A stretch of DNA of 64,000 nt from contig NC_073746.1 in the NCBI RefSeq assembly GCF_029784135.1, positions 288,664,089-288,728,088 on the forward strand. The letters run 5' to 3'. Both the position numbers and the translations under genes were made by a program. Positions 10,388 through 20,165 of the stretch are shown here, piece after piece. The DNA is from Toxorhynchites rutilus septentrionalis. Lineage: Eukaryota > Arthropoda > Insecta > Diptera > Culicidae. The stretch's first letter is position 1; the number at the start of each line of letters is the position of its first letter. The notes beneath the pieces are model-generated. The model was not told the origin of the DNA. It did no database searches and was given only the letters and a program-made list of their open reading frames with translations.

Positions 10388-10788
10388 CTGCCGTTCTACG
10401 CATAGTTGTCCCATGTTCCGAAATCAGCAACTGAGAAAAACGCAATCAAAGTTTTCTAACACATTTGTCTAGCAGAAGCTTCAAGCATTTCATTTTAGCA
10501 ATACACCGGGTTTTTTATAAGCACTAAGCTATTGTTTAATGAAATGTGAAGAGATTCCCTCAATTGAAGCAATCTAGGTGGATTAGATGCTTAAAATGCA
10601 TGGTGGGACAGTTATGCGTAGAATATCAACATGGGACAGTTGAACTTGATTTTGTTTTCTTTAATACTGGGAACAAATAATAAGTTTTTTGTGTTTTTCC
10701 AAAAGATTATGCATAAAAATATTCTTTTATGAAGCAAAAGTGAAAATTGTCAAAAAGTAATATTTGAGAACTATGCGTAAAACGACAG
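10388..10788. mobile_element. Small TIR element (~400 bp)
   Basis: CTGCCGTTCTACGCATAGTT at 10388 is matched by the reverse complement of AACTATGCGTAAAACGACAG ending at 10788, with two mismatches. TA precedes the left end; the right flank is TG, so the duplication is eroded or the limit is off by a few bases. An internal block (10600-10725) recurs at 11890-12005. No coding capacity. Confidence 0.6.
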
Positions 10789-10871
10789 TGTCATAGCATA
10801 AAAAAGTAAACATAATTGGTGCCGTAGCAAGTGGTATCGGTGTGTAGTATATAGTAATGTAGTATCCCTAG

Positions 10872-11450
10872 TATCAGTACTGGAACTTTTTCCTACATCT
10901 TGTTCTCCTATTGAACGACAATAAAGTTGACGTTAAGGAGATTGTATTGAAATACTTCGAATCCGGTCATACGTTCATGGCGGTTGACAGTTTTCATGCT
11001 GCTGTTGAAACTGCCATGCGACACGACCGAGTAGTGGATTTCGAAGATTTCAAAAAGGCTGTTGGAGGGGCCAAGAAGCGCTTCGATGTGATGGACATGC
11101 AGAGCATACATTTTTTTTAAACTGAATTTGTCGTTACTCAATACACTCTCAATAAATTAAATCCGCGGCCATATATTGAGAATTTTAGAAGGGTCAGAAT
11201 TGCTAAAGGTCGGTATGATATCGGCTATTCTGATGTTGTTGACAGCAAGAAACTGAATTATTGTGTTTTGCTATCTAAGAAACAGCAAAAGATGCTTGCA
11301 GCTGGTCACTTTCTGTTAGATGGCAGCATGAAGTGGCAAAAAGCTCCGAGAGGAATTCAAAAGCAACGGAAGAAATTGTTATTGGCAGCAATACTTCCAG
11401 TTGTTCCAGAAGCCAAGAAGGTTTTTTTCGAGAACATGCCAACAAATTAA
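10872..11450 (+). pseudogene. ORF relic of unassigned, TE-associated protein family
   Basis: One frame runs from about 10872 to the stop ending 11450 with a single internal TAA at 11118-11120. The part before it has a GHTFMAVDSFHAAVE motif and VVDFEDFKKAV; the part after continues TEFVVTQYTLNK, then an Arg/Lys-rich region and a C-terminal FFENMPTN. The GHT-x-M-x-x-DS-x-H pattern is, from memory, common in unnamed arthropod proteins that accompany mobile elements; I cannot name it. No initiator ATG is visible at the left edge, so the 5' part is missing. The same frame on both sides of the stop suggests a single nonsense change next to a T run. Confidence 0.55.
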
Positions 11451-11877
11451 TGCTTATATACTTTTTCATTTACAAAGCGTTTTATTTACCATGTGATAGA
11501 GCTTAAAATGATAGATCTCCTAAAAATAAAAAAATTAAAAACATATACCAAAATATTTCAATGTTTATTATGCTGCCGTCACATTCAATTTACATATTAC
11601 ACTTCCATTAGATTATACCAATTGGGGCTACCAATTGGGGCCACGTAAGTTCATTTTCAGTCAATTCAGTCCTTCTTTTCTTCTCTCTTGATGCATACAT
11701 TTCTGGTTTTTTTTACAAATCGTATACTTTTACCAAATCTCCTCTTTTCCTGAAAGTGTACGTGGTTTATGGATGACCCTTTTCTTTCAAAAGCACTCCT
11801 AGCAGTTTATATTATTATATGAATAATGCACATAACATTCCTGTACTTGAATCGATTCATTTATTATAGATCTACAA
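11451..11877. other. No gene recognised
   Basis: AT-rich sequence after the ORF relic, with two CCAATTGGGGCTACC-like near repeats at 11618-11645. No ORF of note. Confidence 0.5.
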
Positions 11878-12010
11878 AAAAATACATAGTGGGACAGTTA
11901 TGTCTAGAATATCAACATGGGACAATTGAACTTGATGTTGTTTTTTTTAATACTGGGAACAAACAATAAGGTTTTTTGTGTTTTTTCGGAAGATTGTGCA
12001 TAAAAACATC
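11878..12010 (+). repeat. Direct copy of 10600-10725 block
   Basis: GTGGGACAGTTATG, TAGAATATCAACATGGGACA, TTAATACTGGGAACAAA and ATTRTGCATAAAAA occur here and at 10600-10725 in the same order and orientation. The ORF relic at 10872-11450 thus lies between two copies, perhaps a remnant of a larger element. Confidence 0.7.
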
Positions 12011-12013
12011 GGT

Positions 12014-12264
12014 TTCTGCGTAATATGCATTTGAAAACTCTTAAGGCAGTATTCTAGTCTAGAAATTTGCAAAACCAATTTTCTTTTCTTTCATATTTCT
12101 GTAGTTTAGTTTAGCATTCAAGAATGTATTATAACATATAACGTAGGAACGATTCTGCGTAATATGCATTTGAAAACTCTTAAGGCAGTAGTCTAGTCTA
12201 GAAATTTGCAAAACCAATTTTCTTTTCTTTCATATTTCTGTAGTTTAGTTTAGCATTCAAGAAT
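12014..12264 (+). repeat. Tandem duplication, 112-bp copies, 139-bp period
   Basis: 12014-12125 and 12153-12264 are almost identical (from TTCTGCGTAATATGC to AGCATTCAAGAAT), with one visible difference (AGTATTCTAG against AGTAGTCTAG). They are separated by 27 unique bases. Non-coding. Confidence 0.9.
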
Positions 12265-12815
12265 ATACCCTAGAAAGTACTAATCGAAAATCCTATTATT
12301 TACCGAGTTAGAGCCACTTTAGTGATGCAGTATCTAAACTGGTACGGCCATAACAATGAACTTCAATCGCGTTTTTATCGAAACTATTTTTTTTCAAACT
12401 GGCGTACACGATACCTCAAGTTATACTGAACCAATTCATGTCGAATCTATATGGATACAATCATTTTCGCTATCGCATGAACTTCTGAACCAAAAATAAT
12501 ATTTTTTAAATTTACTATTTTTAAAAAATCGGGAAACGTAAGAAAAATGTTTCAAATCACATTTGGTTTTTCAAACAGCCGCAATTTTATCAAAAAAACA
12601 TGTTTCAATATGTATAGACATTATTTTCATGTTTGGGGGCAAAGTGGTCATAGGTGAATAACAACTTACAATGTTCTGTTTACTAAAGCTGATATACCTC
12701 ATCACATTCTGCTCTTGAAGAAGATCCTTTTGTGGATTTGACCCTGGATAAATATGCCACTCCAACTAAACCAAGCCTCACTATGCGGAACGTTATGTGT
12801 TCCTTACTACGCCTA
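12265..12815. other. No gene recognised
   Basis: Low-complexity AT-rich DNA. A GGGGGCAAAGTGGTCATA stretch near 12635 echoes GGGTGACCACTATGCCCC near 13200, suggesting the 12816-13004 fragment landed in a further small element. Confidence 0.45.
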
Positions 12816-13004
12816 CCCCGATTTCCTTTACTCCCCCCTTGGGTGATTTTTCGATTTTCAAAAAACTCAAACTTTGACCGCTTTGCACCACTCTCCCTTA
12901 AGTCCGATTGAGCTGATATTTGGCATAGAGCGTTTTTTCGAGATGGTGAACATTTTTATGGGGTAACTTTTTGAAACTCGAGGTGACCATTTTCATTGGC
13001 ACCC
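12816..13004. mobile_element. Foldback element, partial copy 2 (right half)
   Basis: Matches the right half of the 5035-6162 element from CCCCGATTTCC through CAAACTTTGACCGCTTTGC to the terminus TTCATTGGCACCC, followed by TA at 13005-13006. The left half is absent. Confidence 0.8.
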
Positions 13005-13374
13005 TAGTGACCACTTTACCTCCAAGTCAAAAAAAAGTTCGATTTTTCACCTTTTTTCTAATGATGAAAAGTGTACTATTTTGAATTTTTATAGTAAAAG
13101 CCGTTTGCTATATTGAAGAACAATGAGTTGAACTATAATATTCTTCGAGAAACGGCAATGTAAATCGGTATGTGGGCGCTGGAAATGGGCATATTCCTTA
13201 GGGTGACCACTATGCCCCTATTTTCCCTAAGCCATGGCACAACTTTTTTTTTAACCCTTTCACTTCATCAGCTCTTAACTATTCTGGTTATGTATATTTT
13301 CTCTCTGTTAAATTTTTGTTCTATTGTTTAAAGATAGATGTACAAGTTATGAAATAATGGATGGTAAAAATATT

Positions 13375-13615
13375 CTTTGTTTTATTTTTATGGAGCTCGA
13401 AAAAAACGTCCGAAATTCGTGTCTCTACACTAGAATACCCCTTTAATACACGTTACATTTTTCGTTGAGTGACCCCCTTATATGAGAATCGAAGACGTAG
13501 TTCTACGTCAAAAAGTTATTAACGTTAACTTTTTTTTCGTATAAACGTCACAACTTTTCTGATTTGGTACCAATAATGAAAGACGAAGTCCTACGTCAAA
13601 AAGAAAAACAACAGA
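13375..13615 (+). repeat. Dispersed repeat with GACGTA-x-TACGTC palindromes
   Basis: Shares GAGCTCGAAAA-x-ACGTCC, CTCTACACTAGAAT and CCCCTTAATA with 20085-20165. It contains GACGTAGTTCTACGTC near 13494 and GACGAAGTCCTACGTC near 13582. No ORF. Confidence 0.5.
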
Positions 13616-14724
13616 AGGTTTGTGTGATTAGCTCTTTGATTCAACAGTGAATCTCATCTAGCCACAATTTGTAATTCATCCTGATCATTCAGCCATTAGC
13701 GGTTAGTTTTAGCGTAATAGTTTCCTGATTCTGCGGTTAACTTCCAAAGATGAAAACAAAAACCGACTACATTCACACGCACACGTTCACATACATATAC
13801 ACACATTCGAGAGGAGGCGTGTGTCGATGAAGCACCCCCCTCAGCGGGTTGTTAAGTGTGGTCACATTTCAATTATCATAACCCAAATATTCCGAAATCC
13901 GGCTGCGTAACAGGCTCTGTTCAGCCAAACACAATCCAGGGATTCTGGTTTACGGTTTAATGATGTCACTCATTACCACGCGCCAGGAACTGTCTGCAAC
14001 CGCTTGCATTCATTTGCACCCACACCGTTTCCAGTCACAAAGATAGACCCTTGTTATGCAGATCATATATCGCGACGGATCGACGAATACCACAAAAGCG
14101 GCGGAAATTGCTGATTTAGTTAATACGAAATTGCATGTTATTCTGTTTTAATTTCTCGTGCGGCAAATATTAACGTAATTCGCAAACGATACTCGGGTCG
14201 GAACGAGCAGCAGTCGCGGGTGGGTTCTGTGGGCGGTGTGACATCCTTTGCGATTACAGCGCGCCGTGAAATCCCGCTAAATGTTTTACCGTTTTATGTG
14301 CTGTTTCATTAAAATTAAAATCATGTCGATGGGATTTTTGGATGATGGTGAAACGACCTCCGCTCTCACTCTTATTACCGTGTTCGAGTGTTCGGAATTG
14401 CATTATTTCTATGAGCTTTTGATAAAGCGCTACGATGAAAAATTAAGTTGGAATTGATTTTGATAGACGAATTTTAAACATTGATCGTCGATTGTGTAAA
14501 CACAGACACACTATATAGTGGAAAATTGAACGGATTGGTGTTTAGGATGGTGGACTGGATGTTGTTCGTTCGTTCGTTACGTTACTATATGAAAACGATA
14601 CTCTTTATATGAATATCTACATGGTGTATTCCTTAGAGGATCAGTTTTAAAACTGTTACGTGTGATTCGTGACTTTTTTTTTATATATTCGCTTACTTTT
14701 CGTCGGCCTATTTTCGCTACTTCA
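13616..14724. other. Single-copy-looking non-coding DNA
   Basis: Less AT-rich than neighbours, with a CA-rich run near 13773-13805 and TTCG repeats near 14566. No exon or RNA gene recognised, and no repeat partner in the window. Confidence 0.45.
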
Positions 14725-14935
14725 GTGCCAACATCAGGGTGGCGACTCCACATGTTCCTACCTATCAGACTCAACAACTCATGAACCGGGCAAATTCTTT
14801 TACTTCCTTTTCGAAGGAAGACGTAACCAGATATTTTTCGCCTCAGAACATCCCAACGACGCCAGCTGGGATTGAACCCAGGCCGATCGGATCATTAGGC
14901 TGTTGCTCATTAGCATTTTAGCTGTAACAGAGCCG
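14725..14935 (-). mobile_element. tRNA-derived SINE (second family), copy a
   Basis: On the - strand a B-box-like GGTTCAATCCC (14868-14878) is preceded by TAGCTAAAATGCTAATGAGC, a decayed A-box region, and followed by a unique body. The order suits a pol III SINE head. The same sequence is repeated at 15485-15695 in the duplicate. I do not recognise the family name; it differs from Feilai. Confidence 0.55.
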
Positions 14936-15484
14936 GGTTTTAATCGTGTACATGTACGTATGTTTATGTTTCTATAAATTGTAAATTACACAGTAGTTAG
15001 TAGTAGCCATTTAGGCGTAAGGGTATTCTATCTGTTCTTCCATTGTTCAGCGGAGACAGTTGATATAGATCATTGTTGGATTATTAATAGAACAGTAGCC
15101 CGATGTTTCTTGCAGAGCAGAGCAGTTGTATGGATGCATCGATCTTATTTCGACCGTGGATCGATCTCCATCGCTGATGATGGTTGCGTGGACGTAGTTA
15201 TTCTGTTACAACACAAAGATGGTCAATTGAGTGCCCTGAGTTTGAAACTCACGATCGATCGATGGGTAAGCGAACGCGTAACCAAATGGCTACGAAGACC
15301 CCCAATTTGTATTTTTATGTAGACATAAAAGACAAAAAAGTTAGAGAAACAGAGTGCAAAGTGCAAAGTGATTTTCGAAAAACTTCTTGAAAAATCAACC
15401 TATGAAGATGGGATGCATATCATCATGAAGCTCAAACTTCCTTGTTTTGGAATATGTTATGAACATATTTTTATCTGGATGTAT

Positions 15485-15695
15485 GTGCCAACATCAGGGT
15501 GGCGACTCCACATGTTCCTACCTATCAGACTCAACAACTCATGAACCGGGCAAATTCTTTTACTTCCTTTTCGAAGGAAGACGTAACCAGATATTTTTCG
15601 CCTCAGAACATCCCAACGACGCCAGCTGGGATTGAACCCAGGCCGATCGGATCATTAGGCTGTTGCTCATTAGCATTTTAGCTGTAACAGAGCCG
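15485..15695 (-). mobile_element. tRNA-derived SINE (second family), copy b
   Basis: Identical to the 14725-14935 copy, present because of the 760-bp tandem duplication rather than a separate insertion. Confidence 0.55.
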
Positions 15696-16244
15696 GGTTT
15701 TAATCGTGTACATGTACGTATGTTTATGTTTCTATAAATTGTAAATTACACAGTAGTTAGTAGTAGCCATTTAGGCGTAAGGGTATTCTATCTGTTCTTC
15801 CATTGTTCAGCGGAGACAGTTGATATAGATCATTGTTGGATTATTAATAGAACAGTAGCCCGATGTTTCTTGCAGAGCAGAGCAGTTGTATGGATGCATC
15901 GATCTTATTTCGACCGTGGATCGATCTCCATCGCTGATGATGGTTGCGTGGACGTAGTTATTCTGTTACAACACAAAGATGGTCAATTGAGTGCCCTGAG
16001 TTTGAAACTCACGATCGATCGATGGGTAAGCGAACGCGTAACCAAATGGCTACGAAGACCCCCAATTTGTATTTTTATGTAGACATAAAAGACAAAAAAG
16101 TTAGAGAAACAGAGTGCAAAGTGCAAAGTGATTTTCGAAAAACTTCTTGAAAAATCAACCTATGAAGATGGGATGCATATCATCATGAAGCTCAAACTTC
16201 CTTGTTTTGGAATATGTTATGAACATATTTTTATCTGGATGTAT

Positions 16245-17489
16245 GTAGATGTAGTGTACAAAAATATCAAGAAGTCATAAAAATCGATTTCTTTCTGTCT
16301 TTTCAAACTTTTTGTAGGCTAACATAATTTTTTGCTAACCAGCTAAATAACAAATCCAATCAACCTTATTGAACAGCTTTCATTTGATTCCCATAACATT
16401 CATGTAGGATTTTTACATGCAAAGATATTTATGTTTGAATGTAAAGTTACACCTGAATCTTTGATAATACATAATTCAATAAATAATCATCACATCGCAA
16501 ACGGAGAGGTGGTTTTGAAAACTCCAATAAATTCCGTATAAAGTTAATTTGTGGCTTTGACGAAAAAAAATTTGATTTTTTTGCTTTTAAAATGTGTCAA
16601 AATTACGTTTTTATACTTTGTTAGAAAATCTTCTGTAACTTTGCAAATATTACAGTAAATTGGAATGTTAACAGTTTAATTTAAGCATAGTGTATCCCCT
16701 AAAGTCCTGTGAACATTTCATATGTATACGCTCGGCCGTTTTTTCTAGCCGATCGATCAAAGTTTGGAGTAAATTAGAACAACACTTCATCGCACACTGT
16801 ACCAAAATTACAAAATGCTATGCGTACCCTCCAAATGAACGATTCGTAACTTCCGTTCTCATGCGTTTGTGGGTGTGACGATTGTAAGAAGTGATGATAT
16901 TCACACATATACATACGTTTTTTCACATATACACACACACACACACTCTACCCCTCCAATTATTGCTTTGAAAATGCTGTTTATTTATATGCTTCCTGGA
17001 GTGCATTCAGTGTTTTGTGCAGATAGTTCCATCGGGAGAAATTATAGCTATGTTAACGGTCATTCTCATCCAAAGATGACCACAGTATCAACATTCTTCT
17101 TAGTCTACGTAAATTGATTCTCTTTACGGTTGCTCTCTGAGGAAACAAACATTTTTTCTTATGATTGATCATCTATTATTCAGATAGTGGTCAAATTTCA
17201 GCATTTAATTTCATAAACATCTTGATCGATATCAGCAAAGTCTTCTCTTGAGTCTGTTATTTCCTCTGTAACATTTTTGCATTTTTGGGTTAGGTTTTAA
17301 AACTAGATAAAAATATATATATTTAGAATATTTTTCCTCCTCAATATAATACAAATATACACAACTTACCTATACTGCAAACTACTATAACTGTATTTTT
17401 TTATATCAACCCAATTGTTCACAATATTGTGAATATTTCAACTGAACTAATTTCAACATTACCTATTTATACCGTATACAACAACTGTC

Positions 17490-17491
<2 letters not shown>
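16245..17491. other. No gene recognised
   Basis: AT-rich DNA with a CA-repeat at about 16926-16945. ORFs are short and without motifs. Confidence 0.5.

Positions 17492-17582
<91 letters not shown>
17492..17582. repeat. (TA)n microsatellite, ~90 bp
   Basis: An uninterrupted TA tract, followed at once by ATGGATTTCTG and a GTCT-rich stretch. It forms the 5' head of the adjoining Helitron-like repeat. Confidence 0.98.
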
Positions 17583-17585
<3 letters not shown>

Positions 17586-18616
17586 GGATTTCTGTCTGTC
17601 TGTCTGTTTGTCTGTCTGATTCTTATGGACTCGGAAACTACTGAACCGATCAACATGAAACATGGTATGTAGGGGTTTTGGGGCCGGCGAAGGTTTCCGT
17701 GATAGTTTGAGACCCCTCCCCCCTCTCTAAGGGGGGCTCCCATACAAATTAAACACAAATTTCTAATTTACTCGAGAATTAATCAAGCAAGGGTACAGGG
17801 TACAGTAAATGTTTCTATGGTGGTTAGACACTCCACCCCCCTCTCTAAGGGGGGGCTGCCATACAAATGGAACACAAATTTCTGCATTACTCGAGAACTA
17901 ATCAAGCACAATTTGGGATGTGAGGGTTTTTGGGTATGAAAAATTTCTATAATGGTATGACACCCCTCCCTCCTCTGGAATGGAGATGGGGTCCCATAAA
18001 AATATTACACATATTTCAACCAAACATATTCCAACCAAACATGACAATTGAAAATTTTCGGAAAACTCTGAAGGAAAAAAGGAAAATTAGAAAAATTAAA
18101 TTCCCATATGTTCTACAATTACACATTGACAAGGGCTGTTAGTCCATTTGATGTTTGCGCTATTGAAATTGATCTTTGTTCGAAACTGGAAATGGATTTT
18201 AATGTGATGAAACGCACTCCTATATCTTTATCTATCTATACAAAAAAAAAAGAATCGCCGGATGTGTTGATAAGAACAGAACTCGAGGAAGGAATTTAAC
18301 GATTTAGAGCTGTCTTTATTCTATCATATTTTTTGTATAAAACATTTATTCCATGTAACGGAGAAACATGTTATTTACAAGTGGTTGAAAAATCTTGAAC
18401 GAGAATTGTGTCTGAAAATAATCTGATATTATAATGATGAGTTTCGTAAGAAATACTAGGAATTTTATAGAAAAAAGACGAATAGAAGATCAATCAATGA
18501 GCAATTCTGCGATTGAACCCATGAACTTGCTCATAGTAAGAAAACGTGAAAACGTTTGAAGGTACTGATAACAAAAAACAAATTTTTGGCGGGACGAAGC
18601 TTGCCGGGTCATCTAG
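17492..18616 (+). mobile_element. Helitron-like non-autonomous element, copy A
   Basis: Order: (TA)n, TGGATTTCTGTCTGTCTGTC, ACTACTGAACCGATC, then degenerate ~130-bp tandem units each carrying CTCTCTAAGGGGG, CCATACAAAT and CTCGAGAACTAATCAAGCA, then a unique 3' part ending GCCGGGTCATCTAG before T. Copies B and C share this CTAG end followed by T, as in Helitrons (CTRR end, A/T target). TA plus GTCT proto-microsatellites recall dipteran mini-me/DINE-1 elements. No rep/helicase ORF is present. Confidence 0.65.
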
Positions 18617-18655
18617 TTCTCTATATATAATCAAATCAGTAACCAAAAAGTTACA

Positions 18656-18960
18656 GGAGGATCGTGTCCGAGACACGACTGCATAGTTGACGTAGGATTC
18701 CGTTAGGTTATCTGTTGATTTTGGATATGTTTGAAGAATTACATCGTAAAACTCTTTGATAATTATTTGGTGGTCCTGAAAAGGGCCATTTTGTTTGGTT
18801 GTTGGGTATTGTTTGCTAAGTCCACCAGTGTTTATCGAGTGATGATGACAGAAAGATGGTAAACAGTCGTTGGATGGTGCGTATCAGATAAAAGATACCG
18901 AAGTGGAACAAGATATGATGAAAACCGCCCTCTTTGATCCTAGACGAGATGCCTCCTATG
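18656..18960 (-). repeat. Repeat with histone-type mRNA 3' end, copy A
   Basis: On the - strand GGCCCTTTTCAGGACC (18787-18772) matches the histone mRNA stem-loop consensus: a GGCCCT/AGGACC-type stem with one G-U-type pair around TTTC. It is followed by ACCACCA and, 14 nt on, by CAAAGAG (18758-18752), placed like a histone downstream element. A TAG stop lies 28 nt upstream (18816-18818), a normal histone spacing. The 73-codon ORF ending there (18816-19037) is not recognisably a histone. The segment recurs at ~44820-45015. It may be a decayed histone gene end carried in a repeat. Confidence 0.55.
18772..18787 (-). promoter_or_regulatory. Histone-type 3' stem-loop
   Basis: Sixteen bases with a six-base stem and four-base loop fitting the SLBP-binding consensus, with a purine-rich CAAAGAG 14 nt downstream. 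Shape and spacing are seen directly; function is inferred. Confidence 0.6.
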
Positions 18961-19497
18961 TTATGTATAGATGAAATAAAGAACAAAAACTCAAACTCAC
19001 CAATGTAATATAAGATAATTACCAATATCGAACACAATTATCAATTTTTCTTCAATATAGAGAAAACATATTTGAAATGGAAAAGGTAATTTTCTTTTAT
19101 ATGTTTTACTTTCTGAGTGTTTATTCAATCTAATGTGAATTTTAATTGGACAACAGCACCTAATACTTTATGTAGAGCATATGGGAAATCACTTTTGTAA
19201 TATTTCTTGACTTTTCCAATTTTCCTGCCATATTAACTTTCTTTGGGTGAAAATGAACACAATAAGCTTAAACCTAACGACCCGTTCTTGAGCGAGAACG
19301 TTTTTATTTACGAAAATTAGATTATAGAAAATTAAAAAAAATAGATTGTTTCATATATCAAGTCATTTTCAACACAACTGCTACCATATACAATTTTATA
19401 CTCACACGTGCTAAATTTTTCACAATGAACGATTGAAATTGTAATATGAAATTTTACGAAGCCACCAACATTCAAGTTCCAAATTAAAATTTTATTC
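18961..19497. other. No gene recognised
   Basis: AT-rich. Short ORFs only, no recognisable family. Confidence 0.5.
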
Positions 19498-19531
19498 GCA
19501 TGTCGGGGGGATATGCGTCCCCCCGACATGC
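19498..19531. repeat. Perfect 14-bp GC-rich hairpin
   Basis: GCATGTCGGGGGGA and its exact reverse complement TCCCCCCGACATGC flank a six-base loop (TATGCG). It sits directly at the start of the 92-95-bp tandem units. Confidence 0.9.
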
Positions 19532-19780
19532 ATATATTTGCAATGTCGATTTCCCCAGGCATTTTGATTTAAAATCTCTGTTGAAGAACACATTTCGGTG
19601 GGAAAAAAGCTGCCCCTGCTTTCATGTGTTTGCAACTTCGATTTACCCCAGGCAGCCTGGTTTTGATGTCTCTGTTAGGGAATATATTTCGGTAGGAACA
19701 AAAGCTGCCCCTACTTTCATGTATTTGCAATGTCGATTTCCCCCATGCAGCTTGGTTTTAATGTCTCTGTTAGGGACCCG
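19532..19780 (+). repeat. Three ~92-95-bp tandem units
   Basis: The block TTTGCAAtGTCGATTTcCCC recurs starting near 19538, 19630 and 19725, each followed by CAGCYTGGTTTT-like sequence, GTCTCTGTTRGGGA and (in the first two) TTTCGGTRGGAA plus AGCTGCCCCT. The repeats are diverged. The + strand reads open at 19500-20072 but the product has no recognisable domain. Confidence 0.8.
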
Positions 19781-20029
19781 CCGCATGTGTCGTCAATTCG
19801 ATCAATTAGAAGTGGGTATTTCCGTTAGGATAGGGGCTGAGATTTTTCATTGTTCGATAGTTAGTTTGATGACATATATTATTTTGTTCAATATAAAAAA
19901 TTGTTATGGAGTGCCGAAATCGATTGACGCAAAAATATCATCAATCCATCATGAAATGACTGCAATAAGTGTTCGAAATTGGACAATTTTCACGATGTGC
20001 TCGATTTTCAATTTTCAATTTGTACCCCA

Positions 20030-20165
20030 ATATGTTCCCGAAAGACGTAATCCTACGTCAAAAATACAATAACTGATGCTTAAAATATTATTTGTATTAT
20101 TTATTCAGAGCTCGAAAATACGTCCAAAATGATGCCTCTACACTAGAATTTCCCCTTAATACTAA
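20030..20165 (+). repeat. Second copy of the 13375-13615 repeat (partial)
   Basis: GACGTAATCCTACGTC near 20044, then GAGCTCGAAAA-x-ACGTCC, CTCTACACTAGAAT and CCCCTTAATA as at 13375-13450. The order of the palindrome and the GAGCTC block differs between copies, so the element is rearranged. Confidence 0.5.

Larger units (their letters stand above)
14725..16244 (+). repeat. Tandem duplication of a 760-bp unit
   Basis: 14725-15484 is followed directly by 15485-16244. I see no differences between them; every ORF reading of copy 1 recurs 760 bases later with the same translation. The two bases GT are shared at the outer junction, so the breakpoint has 2-bp microhomology. Identity implies a very recent event, gene conversion, or an assembly artefact. 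The unit contains the end of a tRNA-derived SINE and AT-rich sequence related to 3040-3260. Confidence 0.95.

Noticed and set aside
14739..16150. Paired 60-70-codon ORFs repeated 760 bp apart
   Set aside because: They repeat only because the DNA is duplicated; they have no motifs and cross a SINE.
17429..17758. ORFs encoding YIYIYI repeats
   Set aside because: They are translations of the (TA)n microsatellite.
18816..19037. Reading the 73-codon ORF before the stem-loop as a histone
   Set aside because: A faint LIR-x-QRL likeness to H3 was seen but needs a deletion and is too weak; only the 3' signals are reported.
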